Of a stretch of DNA of 5,894 bases, positions 1-5,890 are shown piece by piece. Source of the stretch: Legionellales bacterium UBA5158 (GTDB lineage Bacteria > Pseudomonadota > Gammaproteobacteria > DSM-16500); NCBI GenBank assembly GCA_002413665.1, contig DHXK01000188.1:1-5894 (forward strand), given 5' to 3'. The position numbers and the translations under genes were made by a program. The stretch's first letter is position 1. Every line of letters starts with the position of its first letter. Under the pieces are notes generated by a model, which worked only from the letters and a program-made list of their open reading frames with translations, did no database searches and was not told where the DNA came from.

Positions 1-338
1 ATGGCATGCGTCTAGACGATATCAATTATTGGGAAATCAATGAAGCTTTTGCTGCACAAGTATTAGGTTGTCTTGCTGCATGGGAAGATGATGACTATTG
101 TCGTACACATTTAGGTTTAGATAAAGCATTCGGGCGTATTGATCCTAATCATTTAAATATTGATGGTGGTGCTGTTGCATTAGGTCACCCAGTTGGTGCA
201 AGTGGTGCTCGTATCGTTTTACGCTTAGCTAATATTTTAAAGCGTACAAATACACAAAGAGGTGTTGCTACTATTTGCATTGGTGGTGGACAAGGCGGCG
301 CAATGTTAATTGAAAACGTTTCAGAGGTGACACTATGA
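1..338 (+). CDS. Thiolase (acetyl-CoA acyltransferase), C-terminal part, 5' end outside the window
   Basis: This is the C-terminal domain of a thiolase, which cleaves 3-ketoacyl-CoA with CoA in the last step of beta-oxidation. The frame is open to the left edge (first full codon GGC at 3-5), so the ATG at 6 is an internal Met and not a start. Counting that Met as residue 1, the visible motifs are NEAFAAQ (12-18), GHPVGASGAR with the catalytic His61, and CIGGGQGGA with the catalytic Cys91. The nucleophilic Cys of the N-terminal domain lies outside the window. About 111 residues are visible of the roughly 390-430 usual for the family. The stop overlaps the next gene by 4 bases (ATGA), so the two are surely co-transcribed. 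Thiolase-first order matches E. coli fadIJ, but the GHPVGASGAR motif is closer to FadA/AtoB than to FadI, so I give no symbol. A biosynthetic acetoacetyl-CoA thiolase is possible but unlikely beside FadJ. Confidence 0.93.
   Translation, partial: GMRLDDINYWEINEAFAAQVLGCLAAWEDDDYCRTHLGLDKAFGRIDPNHLNIDGGAVALGHPVGASGARIVLRLANILKRTNTQRGVATICIGGGQGGAMLIENVSEVTL
323..330 (+). promoter_or_regulatory. Ribosome binding site of the fadJ-like gene, inside the thiolase gene
   Basis: AGAGGTGA lies just before the ATG at 335, inside the last codons of the thiolase. The start overlaps the thiolase stop as ATGA, which suggests translational coupling. Further in-frame ATGs at 341 and 344 are less well spaced, so 335 is preferred. 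Confidence 0.7.
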
Positions 339-2383
339 GCATGATGCAAACTTACCAACATTGGCGTTTAGAACGGGACGCGAAAGATCCGGTACTATGG
401 GTTTATTTCGATAAACAAGGCGCATCTGTTAACACCATTGATAGAGAGGTAATGGAAGAATTTTCTAGCATTATTGATATGTTAGCAACTGACAATGAGC
501 ACAAAGGCATCATCATTGCCTCAAGTAAAAAAAGTGGCTTTATCGCGGGCGCTGATATTTCTCAATTTAATCAATTTAAAAATATCGATGATGCAGTGTC
601 TTTATTAAGAAACGGTCAAAAGATTTTAGATAAGTTGGAAGCATTAAAAATTCCAGTCGTGGCCATGATAGACGGTTTTTGTGTAGGCGGCGGACTAGAG
701 CTAGCATTAGCCTGCCATTATCGCGTTGCAGAGTCTGGGCCCAAAACACGACTAGGGTTACCCGAAGTTAAACTTGGCATACATCCTGGTTGGGGCGGAA
801 CAGTACGCTTACCTCGCTTAATCGGTGGACCATCAGCGATGAATTTAATTTTATCGGGACACACCGTGAGTGGAAAAGCTGCAGCAAAAATTGGTTTTGT
901 TGATGTAGCTGTACCTAAACGTCATCTGGTGCGCGTTGCAAAATTTTATGCAATGACAAAACCTAAACGGCATCAAGCAACTCTATTACAACGGTTAACA
1001 AATACAAAACCTGCTCGTATGTTAATAGCGCCTTTTATGCGTAAGCAATTACGCTCTAAAGCGAACCCACTTTATTATCCTGGCCCTTATCATGTTGTAG
1101 ACAACTGGGAAGAGGTAGGTGTAGCAGGTACAGAGGCATTTGAAAGAGAAGCACGTGATTGTGGAAAGTTATTTTTTAGTGATACGTCTCATAATTTAGT
1201 ACGTGTTTTCTTTTTGCAAGAACGTCTAAAAGGATTAGCAAAAGAAAGCCACTTCAAACCTAAACATGTACACGTAATTGGTGCAGGGACTATGGGTGGT
1301 GATATAGCAGCATGGTGTGCAGTTCAAGGTTTTACAGTGACTCTTCAAGATCGGGAAGCTAAATTCATTGCACCTGCCATTAAGCGTGCCTACATAATGA
1401 TTAAAGATAAGTTAAAAGAAACTCATTTAATTCAGAAAGCGATGGATAGATTGCAACCTGATACTGAAGGTTATGGCATTGCAAAAGCAGATGTTATTAT
1501 AGAAGCGATTTTTGAAGATTTAGCCACAAAACAAGCTCTGTTCAAAAAGCTAGAAATGGAAGCTAAACCGACTGCAATACTTGCAACGAATACTTCTAGT
1601 ATTCCACTCGATGAAATTAATTCAGTCTTACAAACCCCAGAACGTTTAGTGGGAATCCACTTCTTCAATCCTGTTGCTAAAATGATGTTAGTTGAAGTCG
1701 TAAAAGGCGATAGGACTGATCCTCTCATTGTTGAAAAAGCGATTAGTTTTGTGCGTAAGTTAGATCGTTTACCATTACCTGTAAAAAGTAGCCCAGGATT
1801 TTTGGTGAATAGAATTCTCATGCCTTATCTTTTAGAAGGAATGTTGTTACTGGATGAGGGTGTGCCTGCTGAAGCGATAGATAAAGCAATGGTAGATTTT
1901 GGAATGCCGATGGGACCCGTTACTCTAGCAGACACTGTGGGCCTAGATGTTTGTTTATCTGTTGCAAAACATTTACAACAATATTTTCCTGATAGCGCTA
2001 TCCCTCCACGTTTAATTAGCCTGGTAGAAAAAGGAATGTTAGGACGTAAAACAGGTAAAGGTTTTTACACCTATAAGGATGGTAAAAAAGTAGAGTCTAA
2101 AAATGTTCCCTATAATAAACCATTGCAAGAAATTTCCGATCGATTAGTGTTATGCATGTTAAATGAAGCATTTGCTTGTTTACGTGAAGAAGTCGTAAGT
2201 GATGGAGACTTATTAGATGCTGGCATGATATTTGGTACAGGTTTCGCTCCATTCCGTGGCGGACCTATTCATTACGCCAAAACCCAAGGCATTCCTGAGC
2301 TGTATGAACAATTTGTAAAATTACAAACTATACGCGGAGCAAAGGTTTCTTCTCTACAAGAATGGGAAACGACTGAAGCTTAA
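335..2383 (+). CDS. fadJ: FadJ-type multifunctional enoyl-CoA hydratase / 3-hydroxyacyl-CoA dehydrogenase
   Basis: This 682-residue cytosolic fusion enzyme carries out hydration of enoyl-CoA and NAD-dependent oxidation of 3-hydroxyacyl-CoA, feeding the thiolase encoded just upstream. The N-terminal crotonase domain (about 15-200) has the oxyanion-hole motif FIAGADI (69-75), GGGLE with Glu122, and GLPEVKLGI with Glu144. These two Glu residues match the catalytic pair of E. coli FadB (Glu119 and Glu139). The dehydrogenase part has a Rossmann nucleotide motif GAGTMGG (316-322), ATNTSS (417-422), HFFNP with catalytic His442, Glu454, and SPGFLVNR (486-493). The C-terminal dehydrogenase domain contains FGMPMGPVTLAD (522-533) and a second partial repeat near 600-645. 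All key residues are present, so it should be active. It is shorter than E. coli FadJ (714) and FadB (729). Thiolase-then-alpha-subunit order favours the fadIJ type over fadBA, but assignment between FadJ and FadB paralogues rests on order only. A hairpin follows the stop. Confidence 0.93.
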   Translation: MSMMQTYQHWRLERDAKDPVLWVYFDKQGASVNTIDREVMEEFSSIIDMLATDNEHKGIIIASSKKSGFIAGADISQFNQFKNIDDAVSLLRNGQKILDKLEALKIPVVAMIDGFCVGGGLELALACHYRVAESGPKTRLGLPEVKLGIHPGWGGTVRLPRLIGGPSAMNLILSGHTVSGKAAAKIGFVDVAVPKRHLVRVAKFYAMTKPKRHQATLLQRLTNTKPARMLIAPFMRKQLRSKANPLYYPGPYHVVDNWEEVGVAGTEAFEREARDCGKLFFSDTSHNLVRVFFLQERLKGLAKESHFKPKHVHVIGAGTMGGDIAAWCAVQGFTVTLQDREAKFIAPAIKRAYIMIKDKLKETHLIQKAMDRLQPDTEGYGIAKADVIIEAIFEDLATKQALFKKLEMEAKPTAILATNTSSIPLDEINSVLQTPERLVGIHFFNPVAKMMLVEVVKGDRTDPLIVEKAISFVRKLDRLPLPVKSSPGFLVNRILMPYLLEGMLLLDEGVPAEAIDKAMVDFGMPMGPVTLADTVGLDVCLSVAKHLQQYFPDSAIPPRLISLVEKGMLGRKTGKGFYTYKDGKKVESKNVPYNKPLQEISDRLVLCMLNEAFACLREEVVSDGDLLDAGMIFGTGFAPFRGGPIHYAKTQGIPELYEQFVKLQTIRGAKVSSLQEWETTEA

Positions 2384-2408
2384 ATTGATAACAGAAATAT
2401 TAGCAGAA

Positions 2409-2453
2409 TCACTCCCTCTCTTCCCACGTTTAATGTGGGGGAGAGGAGGGTGA
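2409..2453. terminator. G/C-rich imperfect hairpin between two convergent genes (terminator or REP-like element)
   Basis: The left arm (2409-2427, TCACTCCC to CCCAC) pairs with the right arm (2435-2453, GTGGG to GGGTGA) around a 7-base loop. There are two single-base bulges and a few G-U pairs. It lies 26 bases after the fadJ stop and 54 bases beyond the end of the convergent thioredoxin-family gene, the right place for a two-way terminator. Neither side has a clean T run: the top strand continues AAAACATTCTTT and the bottom strand TTCTGCTAATATTTCTG. The CCCTCTC / GAGAGG composition stands out from the AT-rich surroundings and resembles dispersed intergenic palindromes. Confidence 0.6.
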
Positions 2454-2506
2454 AAACATTCTTTATGATGAAAAAGATTACTTGTTAAATCCTGTAGCGA
2501 CTAAAA

Positions 2507-3064
2507 TCATTTCTTCCATTTTATATTGCAGCCCAAACTAGGCTTTTGATCCTCATTTACAGGCATATTCGCCAACATATTATCTAATACACTCGATAAA
2601 TCTTCACCTGTAATAGGTTTTTTATTCCCAGGTGTGGATCCATCAAAACGTCCTCGATAAACGCAAAGAAGTTGCTTATCAAAAACAAAGAAGTCAGGCG
2701 TACAGGCAGCCAAATAATCTTGGGCCACTTTTTGTGATTCATCATACAAATAGGGAAAAGGGTAATCATTTTTTTCTGCTTCTATTTTCATTTTATCAGG
2801 AGCATCCGAAGGATAACTTAAAGCATCATTTGAACTAATAGCAATAAATGAAATATTTTTTTCTTGATACTTTTTTGCTATCTCAACCAGTTTTGTTTGA
2901 ATATGTATAACGTAAGGACAATGATTACAGATAAACATAATCACAGTCGCTATGGGAGACTTCAATTCATGTAAAGATAAAACTTTATTCATGCGCACAT
3001 TGAGCAAATGAAAATCTGGAGCCTTGAATCCCAAAGCCATCATAGATGAGGTGGTTTCTGCCAT
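2507..3064 (-). CDS. Cytoplasmic thioredoxin-family protein (AhpC/TSA-like fold) with CNHC motif
   Basis: This 185-residue protein has a thioredoxin/peroxiredoxin-like fold and probably acts as a thiol-disulfide oxidoreductase; its substrate is unknown. With the ATG at 3064 as residue 1, LGFKAPDF (11-18) is the usual entry strand of the AhpC/TSA group. CNHCPYV (46-52) carries the CXXC pair Cys46/Cys49, and CTPDFFVFD (121-129) holds the cis-Pro123 that faces the active site. The C-terminus PSLGCNIKWKK is the GCxIKWK tail I recognise from this family of about 180-200 residues; relatives usually continue a few residues further. No signal peptide or membrane segment is visible, so it is placed in the cytoplasm. 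An ATG at 3109 would add 15 residues but has no ribosome binding site, whereas AAAAAGG precedes 3064. The gene is a single unit, convergent with fadJ and divergent from fadL. Confidence 0.88.
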   Translation of the reverse strand: MAETTSSMMALGFKAPDFHLLNVRMNKVLSLHELKSPIATVIMFICNHCPYVIHIQTKLVEIAKKYQEKNISFIAISSNDALSYPSDAPDKMKIEAEKNDYPFPYLYDESQKVAQDYLAACTPDFFVFDKQLLCVYRGRFDGSTPGNKKPITGEDLSSVLDNMLANMPVNEDQKPSLGCNIKWKK

Positions 3065-3073
3065 AACACGATA

Positions 3074-3080
3074 CCTTTTT
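3074..3080 (-). promoter_or_regulatory. Ribosome binding site that sets the start of the thioredoxin-family gene
   Basis: On the bottom strand AAAAAGG ends 9 bases before the ATG at 3064. The upstream in-frame ATG at 3109 is preceded by ATCCTACATCA, with no purine-rich site, so 3064 is chosen. Confidence 0.55.
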
Positions 3081-3095
3081 TTGTAATAAACAACT

Positions 3096-3101
3096 ATCAT
3101 A
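3096..3101 (-). promoter_or_regulatory. Possible -10 element for the thioredoxin-family gene
   Basis: TATGAT on the bottom strand matches 5 of 6 bases of the sigma-70 -10 consensus and would start a transcript about 25 bases before the chosen ATG. No good -35 box is seen at 16-18 bases upstream, only an AT-rich TTTTAT-like stretch near 3119-3125. This is a weak call. Confidence 0.25.
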
Positions 3102-3213
3102 ATGCACATTGATGTAGGATAAAAATATTGTTTTGTTAATGAAATCCGGTATGCTTACTACAACTAGAAAAACCATGCTTAGTCATGATTATTATAAACC
3201 ATTTTAGACGTTC

Positions 3214-3247
3214 TTGATGCTTTGTTGAGCCAATTTTTTAACATAAT
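3214..3247 (+). promoter_or_regulatory. Possible promoter for the fadL-like gene
   Basis: TTGATG (3214-3219) could be a -35 box with TAACAT (3239-3244) at a long 19-base spacing. CATAAT (3242-3247), a 5 of 6 match to the -10 consensus, overlaps it but has no -35 at a normal distance. The implied leader is only about 20 bases. The rest of the 3065-3271 intergenic region holds no hairpin or operator that I can defend. Confidence 0.22.
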
Positions 3248-3259
3248 ATTTTAATGCAC

Positions 3260-3263
3260 GGAG
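3260..3263 (+). promoter_or_regulatory. Ribosome binding site that sets the fadL-like start at 3272
   Basis: GGAG stands 8 bases before the ATG at 3272. The upstream in-frame ATG at 3254 overlaps this region and has only a T-rich stretch before it, so translation most likely begins at 3272. The signal peptide also reads more naturally from there. Confidence 0.7.
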
Positions 3264-3271
3264 ATATCTTC

Positions 3272-4615
3272 ATGACTAGGTGTTTTGCCGCAAAAAAATT
3301 ATTGCAGCTAATGTGTGCTGCTGGAATCTTAGGATTATCTACTAGCTCATTTGCGACCGCATTCCAATTGTGGGAGCAAGATGGTGCAAGCATAGGCGAT
3401 TATCATGCTGGGCGTTCAGCTCAAGCAAGAGATGCTTCAACTGCTTGGTATAATCCTGCAGGTATTACGCGAATTAAAAATCAACAAATTGTTGTTGGTG
3501 ATGTAGCGATTCTTACTGATATAAGATACAAGGGAACTGTTAGAGTTAATAGCATACCTAGAATGCCACCTAATGCAACAGCTCAAGGTGGTAGCTTTTC
3601 TCAAGTGCCTAATTTTCATTATGTCGCTCCAATAAATGATATCATTGGGTTTGGTCTAAGTGTGGTCGCACCTTTTGGCTTGAAAACAGAATATGGTCGA
3701 GACAGTTCATTACGTTATGCTGCTGTCTCCACCCAAATAAGAGTAGTTGATATAAGCCCTTCCATTGGCTTGAACCTTGCTAAAAACTTTTCTGTAGGCT
3801 TAGGTTTAGATTGGCAAAGAGCGAGTGCTCAGTTTACACAAACCGCTGGTGCTAGTTTGCTTGGTCCTAATTCTGATACTGCAAGTTCTGCTAAAGGCCG
3901 CAGTTACGCGTATGGTTTTCATACAGGACTACTTTATCAATTCATACCTAGCACGCGTGTAGGCCTTGCATATAATTCCAAAGTTGAGCACGTTCTTCGT
4001 GGTTCTAGCAAATTAGTCGGACCGGTTGCAAACTATTTCAATACAAAATCTACACTTAAAGAATTTCCAGTTGTATCAACAAATGCATCACTTGCACTGA
4101 CTTTACCTGCCTATACGACTCTCAGCTTATTTCACCAATTAAATCCTCAATGGGCTCTAAAAGGAACTGCGGTTTACACCCAGTGGAATGTTGTACGACA
4201 AGTACAGATTCTAAATTTTGCGTCAATTCAAAATATGGCTGCTAGCAATAAAGTGACCGTGACTATCCCAACTAGCTATAGAAATACATGGAATTTTGCA
4301 GTGGGCTCAGAATACGCAGCCACAGACAAATTTACTTTTCGTAGCGGTGTAGGCTTCGATGAATCACCTATTCCTAGTAAATTTAGAAATGTTCAAATTC
4401 CTGACAATAAACGCTACGCGCTTGCCTTAGGTGGCCATTATCAAGCAACGAAAAAATTAGGATTTGACTTAGGTTGGACTCACTTGTTTTTCCCAAGCGA
4501 TATAGCTATTCATCCGCCTGAGCAAGCTGCTGGTGATCAAAAAGTTACAACTAATGGAGTAGTGAATGGATGCGCAGATATTTTTGGCGCGCAGCTCACA
4601 TGGGATATTGTGTAA
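3272..4615 (+). CDS. fadL: FadL/OmpP1-family outer-membrane long-chain fatty acid transporter
   Basis: This 447-residue outer-membrane beta-barrel is close in length to E. coli FadL (446), which admits long-chain fatty acids across the outer membrane. Residues 1-28 form a Sec signal peptide: a basic n-region (R3, K8, K9), a hydrophobic stretch LLQLMCAAGILGL, and probable cleavage near SSFA/TA. The mature protein starts AFQLWEQDGASIGDYHAGRS, like the FadL N-terminal hatch, followed by the hallmark WYNPAGI (59-65). Repeated amphipathic strands run to the end. Further FadL-type signatures are IPTSYRNTWNFAVGSEY (332-348), the segment from GVGFDESPIP to PDNKRYALALGG (359-388), and FDLGWTHLF (398-406). 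The last residues are LTWDIV and not the terminal Phe common in outer-membrane proteins. FadL relatives such as TodX carry other hydrophobic compounds, so the substrate is inferred, with some support from the beta-oxidation operon nearby. It is followed by a strong terminator and is convergent with the next gene. Confidence 0.9.
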   Translation: MTRCFAAKKLLQLMCAAGILGLSTSSFATAFQLWEQDGASIGDYHAGRSAQARDASTAWYNPAGITRIKNQQIVVGDVAILTDIRYKGTVRVNSIPRMPPNATAQGGSFSQVPNFHYVAPINDIIGFGLSVVAPFGLKTEYGRDSSLRYAAVSTQIRVVDISPSIGLNLAKNFSVGLGLDWQRASAQFTQTAGASLLGPNSDTASSAKGRSYAYGFHTGLLYQFIPSTRVGLAYNSKVEHVLRGSSKLVGPVANYFNTKSTLKEFPVVSTNASLALTLPAYTTLSLFHQLNPQWALKGTAVYTQWNVVRQVQILNFASIQNMAASNKVTVTIPTSYRNTWNFAVGSEYAATDKFTFRSGVGFDESPIPSKFRNVQIPDNKRYALALGGHYQATKKLGFDLGWTHLFFPSDIAIHPPEQAAGDQKVTTNGVVNGCADIFGAQLTWDIV

Positions 4616-4621
4616 TTGATT

Positions 4622-4668
4622 TTTTTCAGCGCCAGTGCAGTTATGCTGGCGCTGAAAAATATTTTTTT
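4622..4668 (+). terminator. Rho-independent terminator of the fadL-like gene
   Basis: CAGCGCCAG (4627-4635) pairs perfectly with CTGGCGCTG (4646-4654) around a 10-base loop, and the stem is extended by five A-T pairs (4622-4626 with 4655-4659). A run of seven T (4662-4668) follows on the top strand. It begins 7 bases after the fadL stop. The T run overlaps the stop codon of the convergent gene. On the bottom strand the stem is followed by A residues, so it would be a poor terminator in that direction. Confidence 0.88.
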
Positions 4669-5092
4669 ATTTAGCAGTAAAAAAACGTGGCCCGCCATTA
4701 AACTGAATAGCATAGCCTCCGCCATTAATTTGATACCCAGCGCGCACACCAGCAGCAGATAAAGTAGCCGCTTTCACACCACTATTAATGTCATACACAA
4801 TAGTTGCCATTGACTCACCAGAGCAATCTGCCGTCATACGCACATCGGCTACACAATGATTAGGCGTAGTATAACAAACCATGCGTATAGCCATATCAGG
4901 TACTTCATTGGTTGAATGGGGATGAGTAACGCCTTGAGTACCTATAGAAGTAGAGCAAGTGCTATTAATAATGGTTGTTGAATTTTGAGCAGTATTGTTT
5001 GTAATTGTTAATCCAGCAGTTGCCATGATTGGCATTAGCAATAAACTTGAACCAATTAATCCACAAATCAATCCTGTATTTTTAAATAACAT
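4667..5092 (-). CDS. Small exported protein of unknown function with four cysteines
   Basis: This 141-residue protein has a clear Sec signal peptide: K4, a hydrophobic core from about 7 to 23, and the AxA site ATA at 24-26, giving a mature protein of 115 residues beginning GLTITNNT. The first third is rich in Asn, Thr and Ser (TNNTAQNSTTIINSTC). The mature part has exactly four cysteines (Cys46, Cys73, Cys80, Cys90), an even number that fits two periplasmic disulfides. The tail is Gly-rich (GYQINGGGYAIQFNGGPRFF). No known enzymatic motif, transmembrane helix or lipobox is visible (Cys10 lies within the hydrophobic core, without a lipobox around it). I have a faint memory of similar small exported proteins in Legionella, but I cannot name the family. 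The ATG at 5092 is chosen because GGAG lies 6 bases upstream; a TTG at 5104 overlaps that site. It ends inside the T run of the fadL terminator and is transcribed toward fadL. Confidence 0.85.
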   Translation of the reverse strand: MLFKNTGLICGLIGSSLLLMPIMATAGLTITNNTAQNSTTIINSTCSTSIGTQGVTHPHSTNEVPDMAIRMVCYTTPNHCVADVRMTADCSGESMATIVYDINSGVKAATLSAAGVRAGYQINGGGYAIQFNGGPRFFTAK

Positions 5093-5098
5093 ATTTTT

Positions 5099-5102
5099 CT
5101 CC
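5099..5102 (-). promoter_or_regulatory. Ribosome binding site of the small exported protein gene
   Basis: GGAG on the bottom strand stands 6 bases before the ATG at 5092. Its position argues against the alternative TTG start at 5104, which would put the site inside the coding region. Confidence 0.7.
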
Positions 5103-5135
5103 AATTATTTTAACTCTAGGTATAAATGCCCAGGA

Positions 5136-5164
5136 AGAATAAACAGGAATGGAAGCAATAACAA
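5136..5164 (-). promoter_or_regulatory. Probable sigma-70 promoter of the small exported protein gene
   Basis: On the bottom strand TTGTTA (5164-5159, 4 of 6 to the -35 consensus) and TATTCT (5141-5136, 4 of 6 to the -10) are separated by exactly 17 bases. Transcription would start near 5129, giving a leader of about 37 bases. This indicates that the gene has its own promoter apart from the glpD remnant upstream. In the 5093-5218 gap I see no convincing terminator for glpD. Confidence 0.4.
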
Positions 5165-5218
5165 GTATTTTTGTAGCGTGAAATGATGACTATTTAAACA
5201 ATCAGTTGCGAAGGCAGT

Positions 5219-5890
5219 TTAGCGAACAAGTCTTTCTGAGTGATTAGAAATCCATAGCTCTAGTTTTTTTATTTCATCTTTTGAAAAATACAAACCTAAT
5301 TTAGAACGTCGCCATAAAATATCTGAGCTAGACTGAGCCCATTCATATTGCATGAGATAATTAACTTCATTCTCATATAATCCATGTGAAAAGTCTTCGC
5401 CCAAATCTTGAATGCAATGCATATTTTTTAACAATAAACTAACGCGACTTCCATAATTTCTTGCATAACGAATTGCAATTTTTTCAGGAAGCCATGAATA
5501 TTCATTACAGAATTGTTTGTAAAAAAGATTAAAATTTTTATTTTTCAGATCACCACCTGGCAAAGGAGTGAGTAGTGTTTGAGAAAATTTCATATTAGGA
5601 AAAATCAATCTGAATTGATCAACAGCATCTTTTGCCAAACATCGATAAGTCGTTAACTTACCACTAATCACGGTAAGCAATGGTGGGTCAGACATAAAAT
5701 CAACTTTATAATCACGAGTGATGGAAGAGAGCTTTTTTTCAGTATCCTTTTGTAAAGAACGCACACCGGAAAAAGACCAAATAATATTTGAACGTGAAAT
5801 AGTTTTTTTAAAGTAAGCATTTATGATTCCAAGAAGATAACTTTCTTCTTCTGTGCTGATTTTTATATCATCTAAATTATCTGAAAAAGC
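5219..5890 (-). pseudogene. glpD: GlpD (aerobic glycerol-3-phosphate dehydrogenase), C-terminal 223 residues, with an in-frame stop upstream
   Basis: GlpD is the FAD enzyme at the inner membrane that oxidises glycerol-3-phosphate to dihydroxyacetone phosphate and passes electrons to quinone. Read from 5890, the frame aligns without gaps to E. coli GlpD from just after its TTDV: EEESYLL (14-20), NIIWSFSGVR (35-44), ITRDY, LLTVISGKLTTYR (71-83), LPGGD, YARNYGS, LGEDF (163-167), EWAQ and ILWRR (191-195), ending at TAA. The N-terminal FAD domain lies beyond the window. The codon before 5890 is TAG (5893-5891), aligned with the Val of TTDV, so the frame is closed there. No ATG lies between the stop and the homology. 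The GTG at 5764 encodes the Val of the conserved SGVR, has no ribosome binding site, and is not a credible start. SGVRS replaces the usual SGVRP and SGKLTTYR the usual GGKLTTYR, mild hints of relaxed constraint. A base error at the window edge could also explain the stop; the GlpD identity itself is firm. Confidence 0.68.

Noticed and set aside
1471..1821. Open frame of 116 codons on the bottom strand
   Set aside because: It lies wholly inside fadJ, whose motifs run through it on the top strand, and its translation shows no recognisable domain.
2632..2838. Open frame of 68 codons on the top strand
   Set aside because: It is antisense to the conserved core of the thioredoxin-family gene and its product is low in recognisable features.
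2985..3176. Open frame of 63 codons on the bottom strand overlapping the start of the thioredoxin-family gene
   Set aside because: It is out of frame with the conserved protein, and nothing in the translation supports it.
3160..3205. Repeated AAACCAT and CATG words in the intergenic region, considered as an operator
   Set aside because: The copies are short, unevenly spaced, and not in a convincing palindrome; such words are common in AT-rich DNA.
3437..3619. Open frame of 60 codons on the bottom strand
   Set aside because: It is contained in the fadL-like gene, which has a signal peptide and family motifs on the other strand.
4995..5186. Open frame of 63 codons on the top strand
   Set aside because: It is antisense to the signal peptide and promoter of the small exported protein gene, and no domain is visible.
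5200..5218. TGC-GAAG-GCA as a terminator hairpin after glpD
   Set aside because: The stem is only three base pairs and no T run follows on the bottom strand.
5219..5764. GlpD fragment as an intact 181-residue gene starting at GTG 5764
   Set aside because: The GTG is the Val codon of the conserved SGVR motif, GlpD homology continues upstream to 5890, and no ribosome binding site precedes it.
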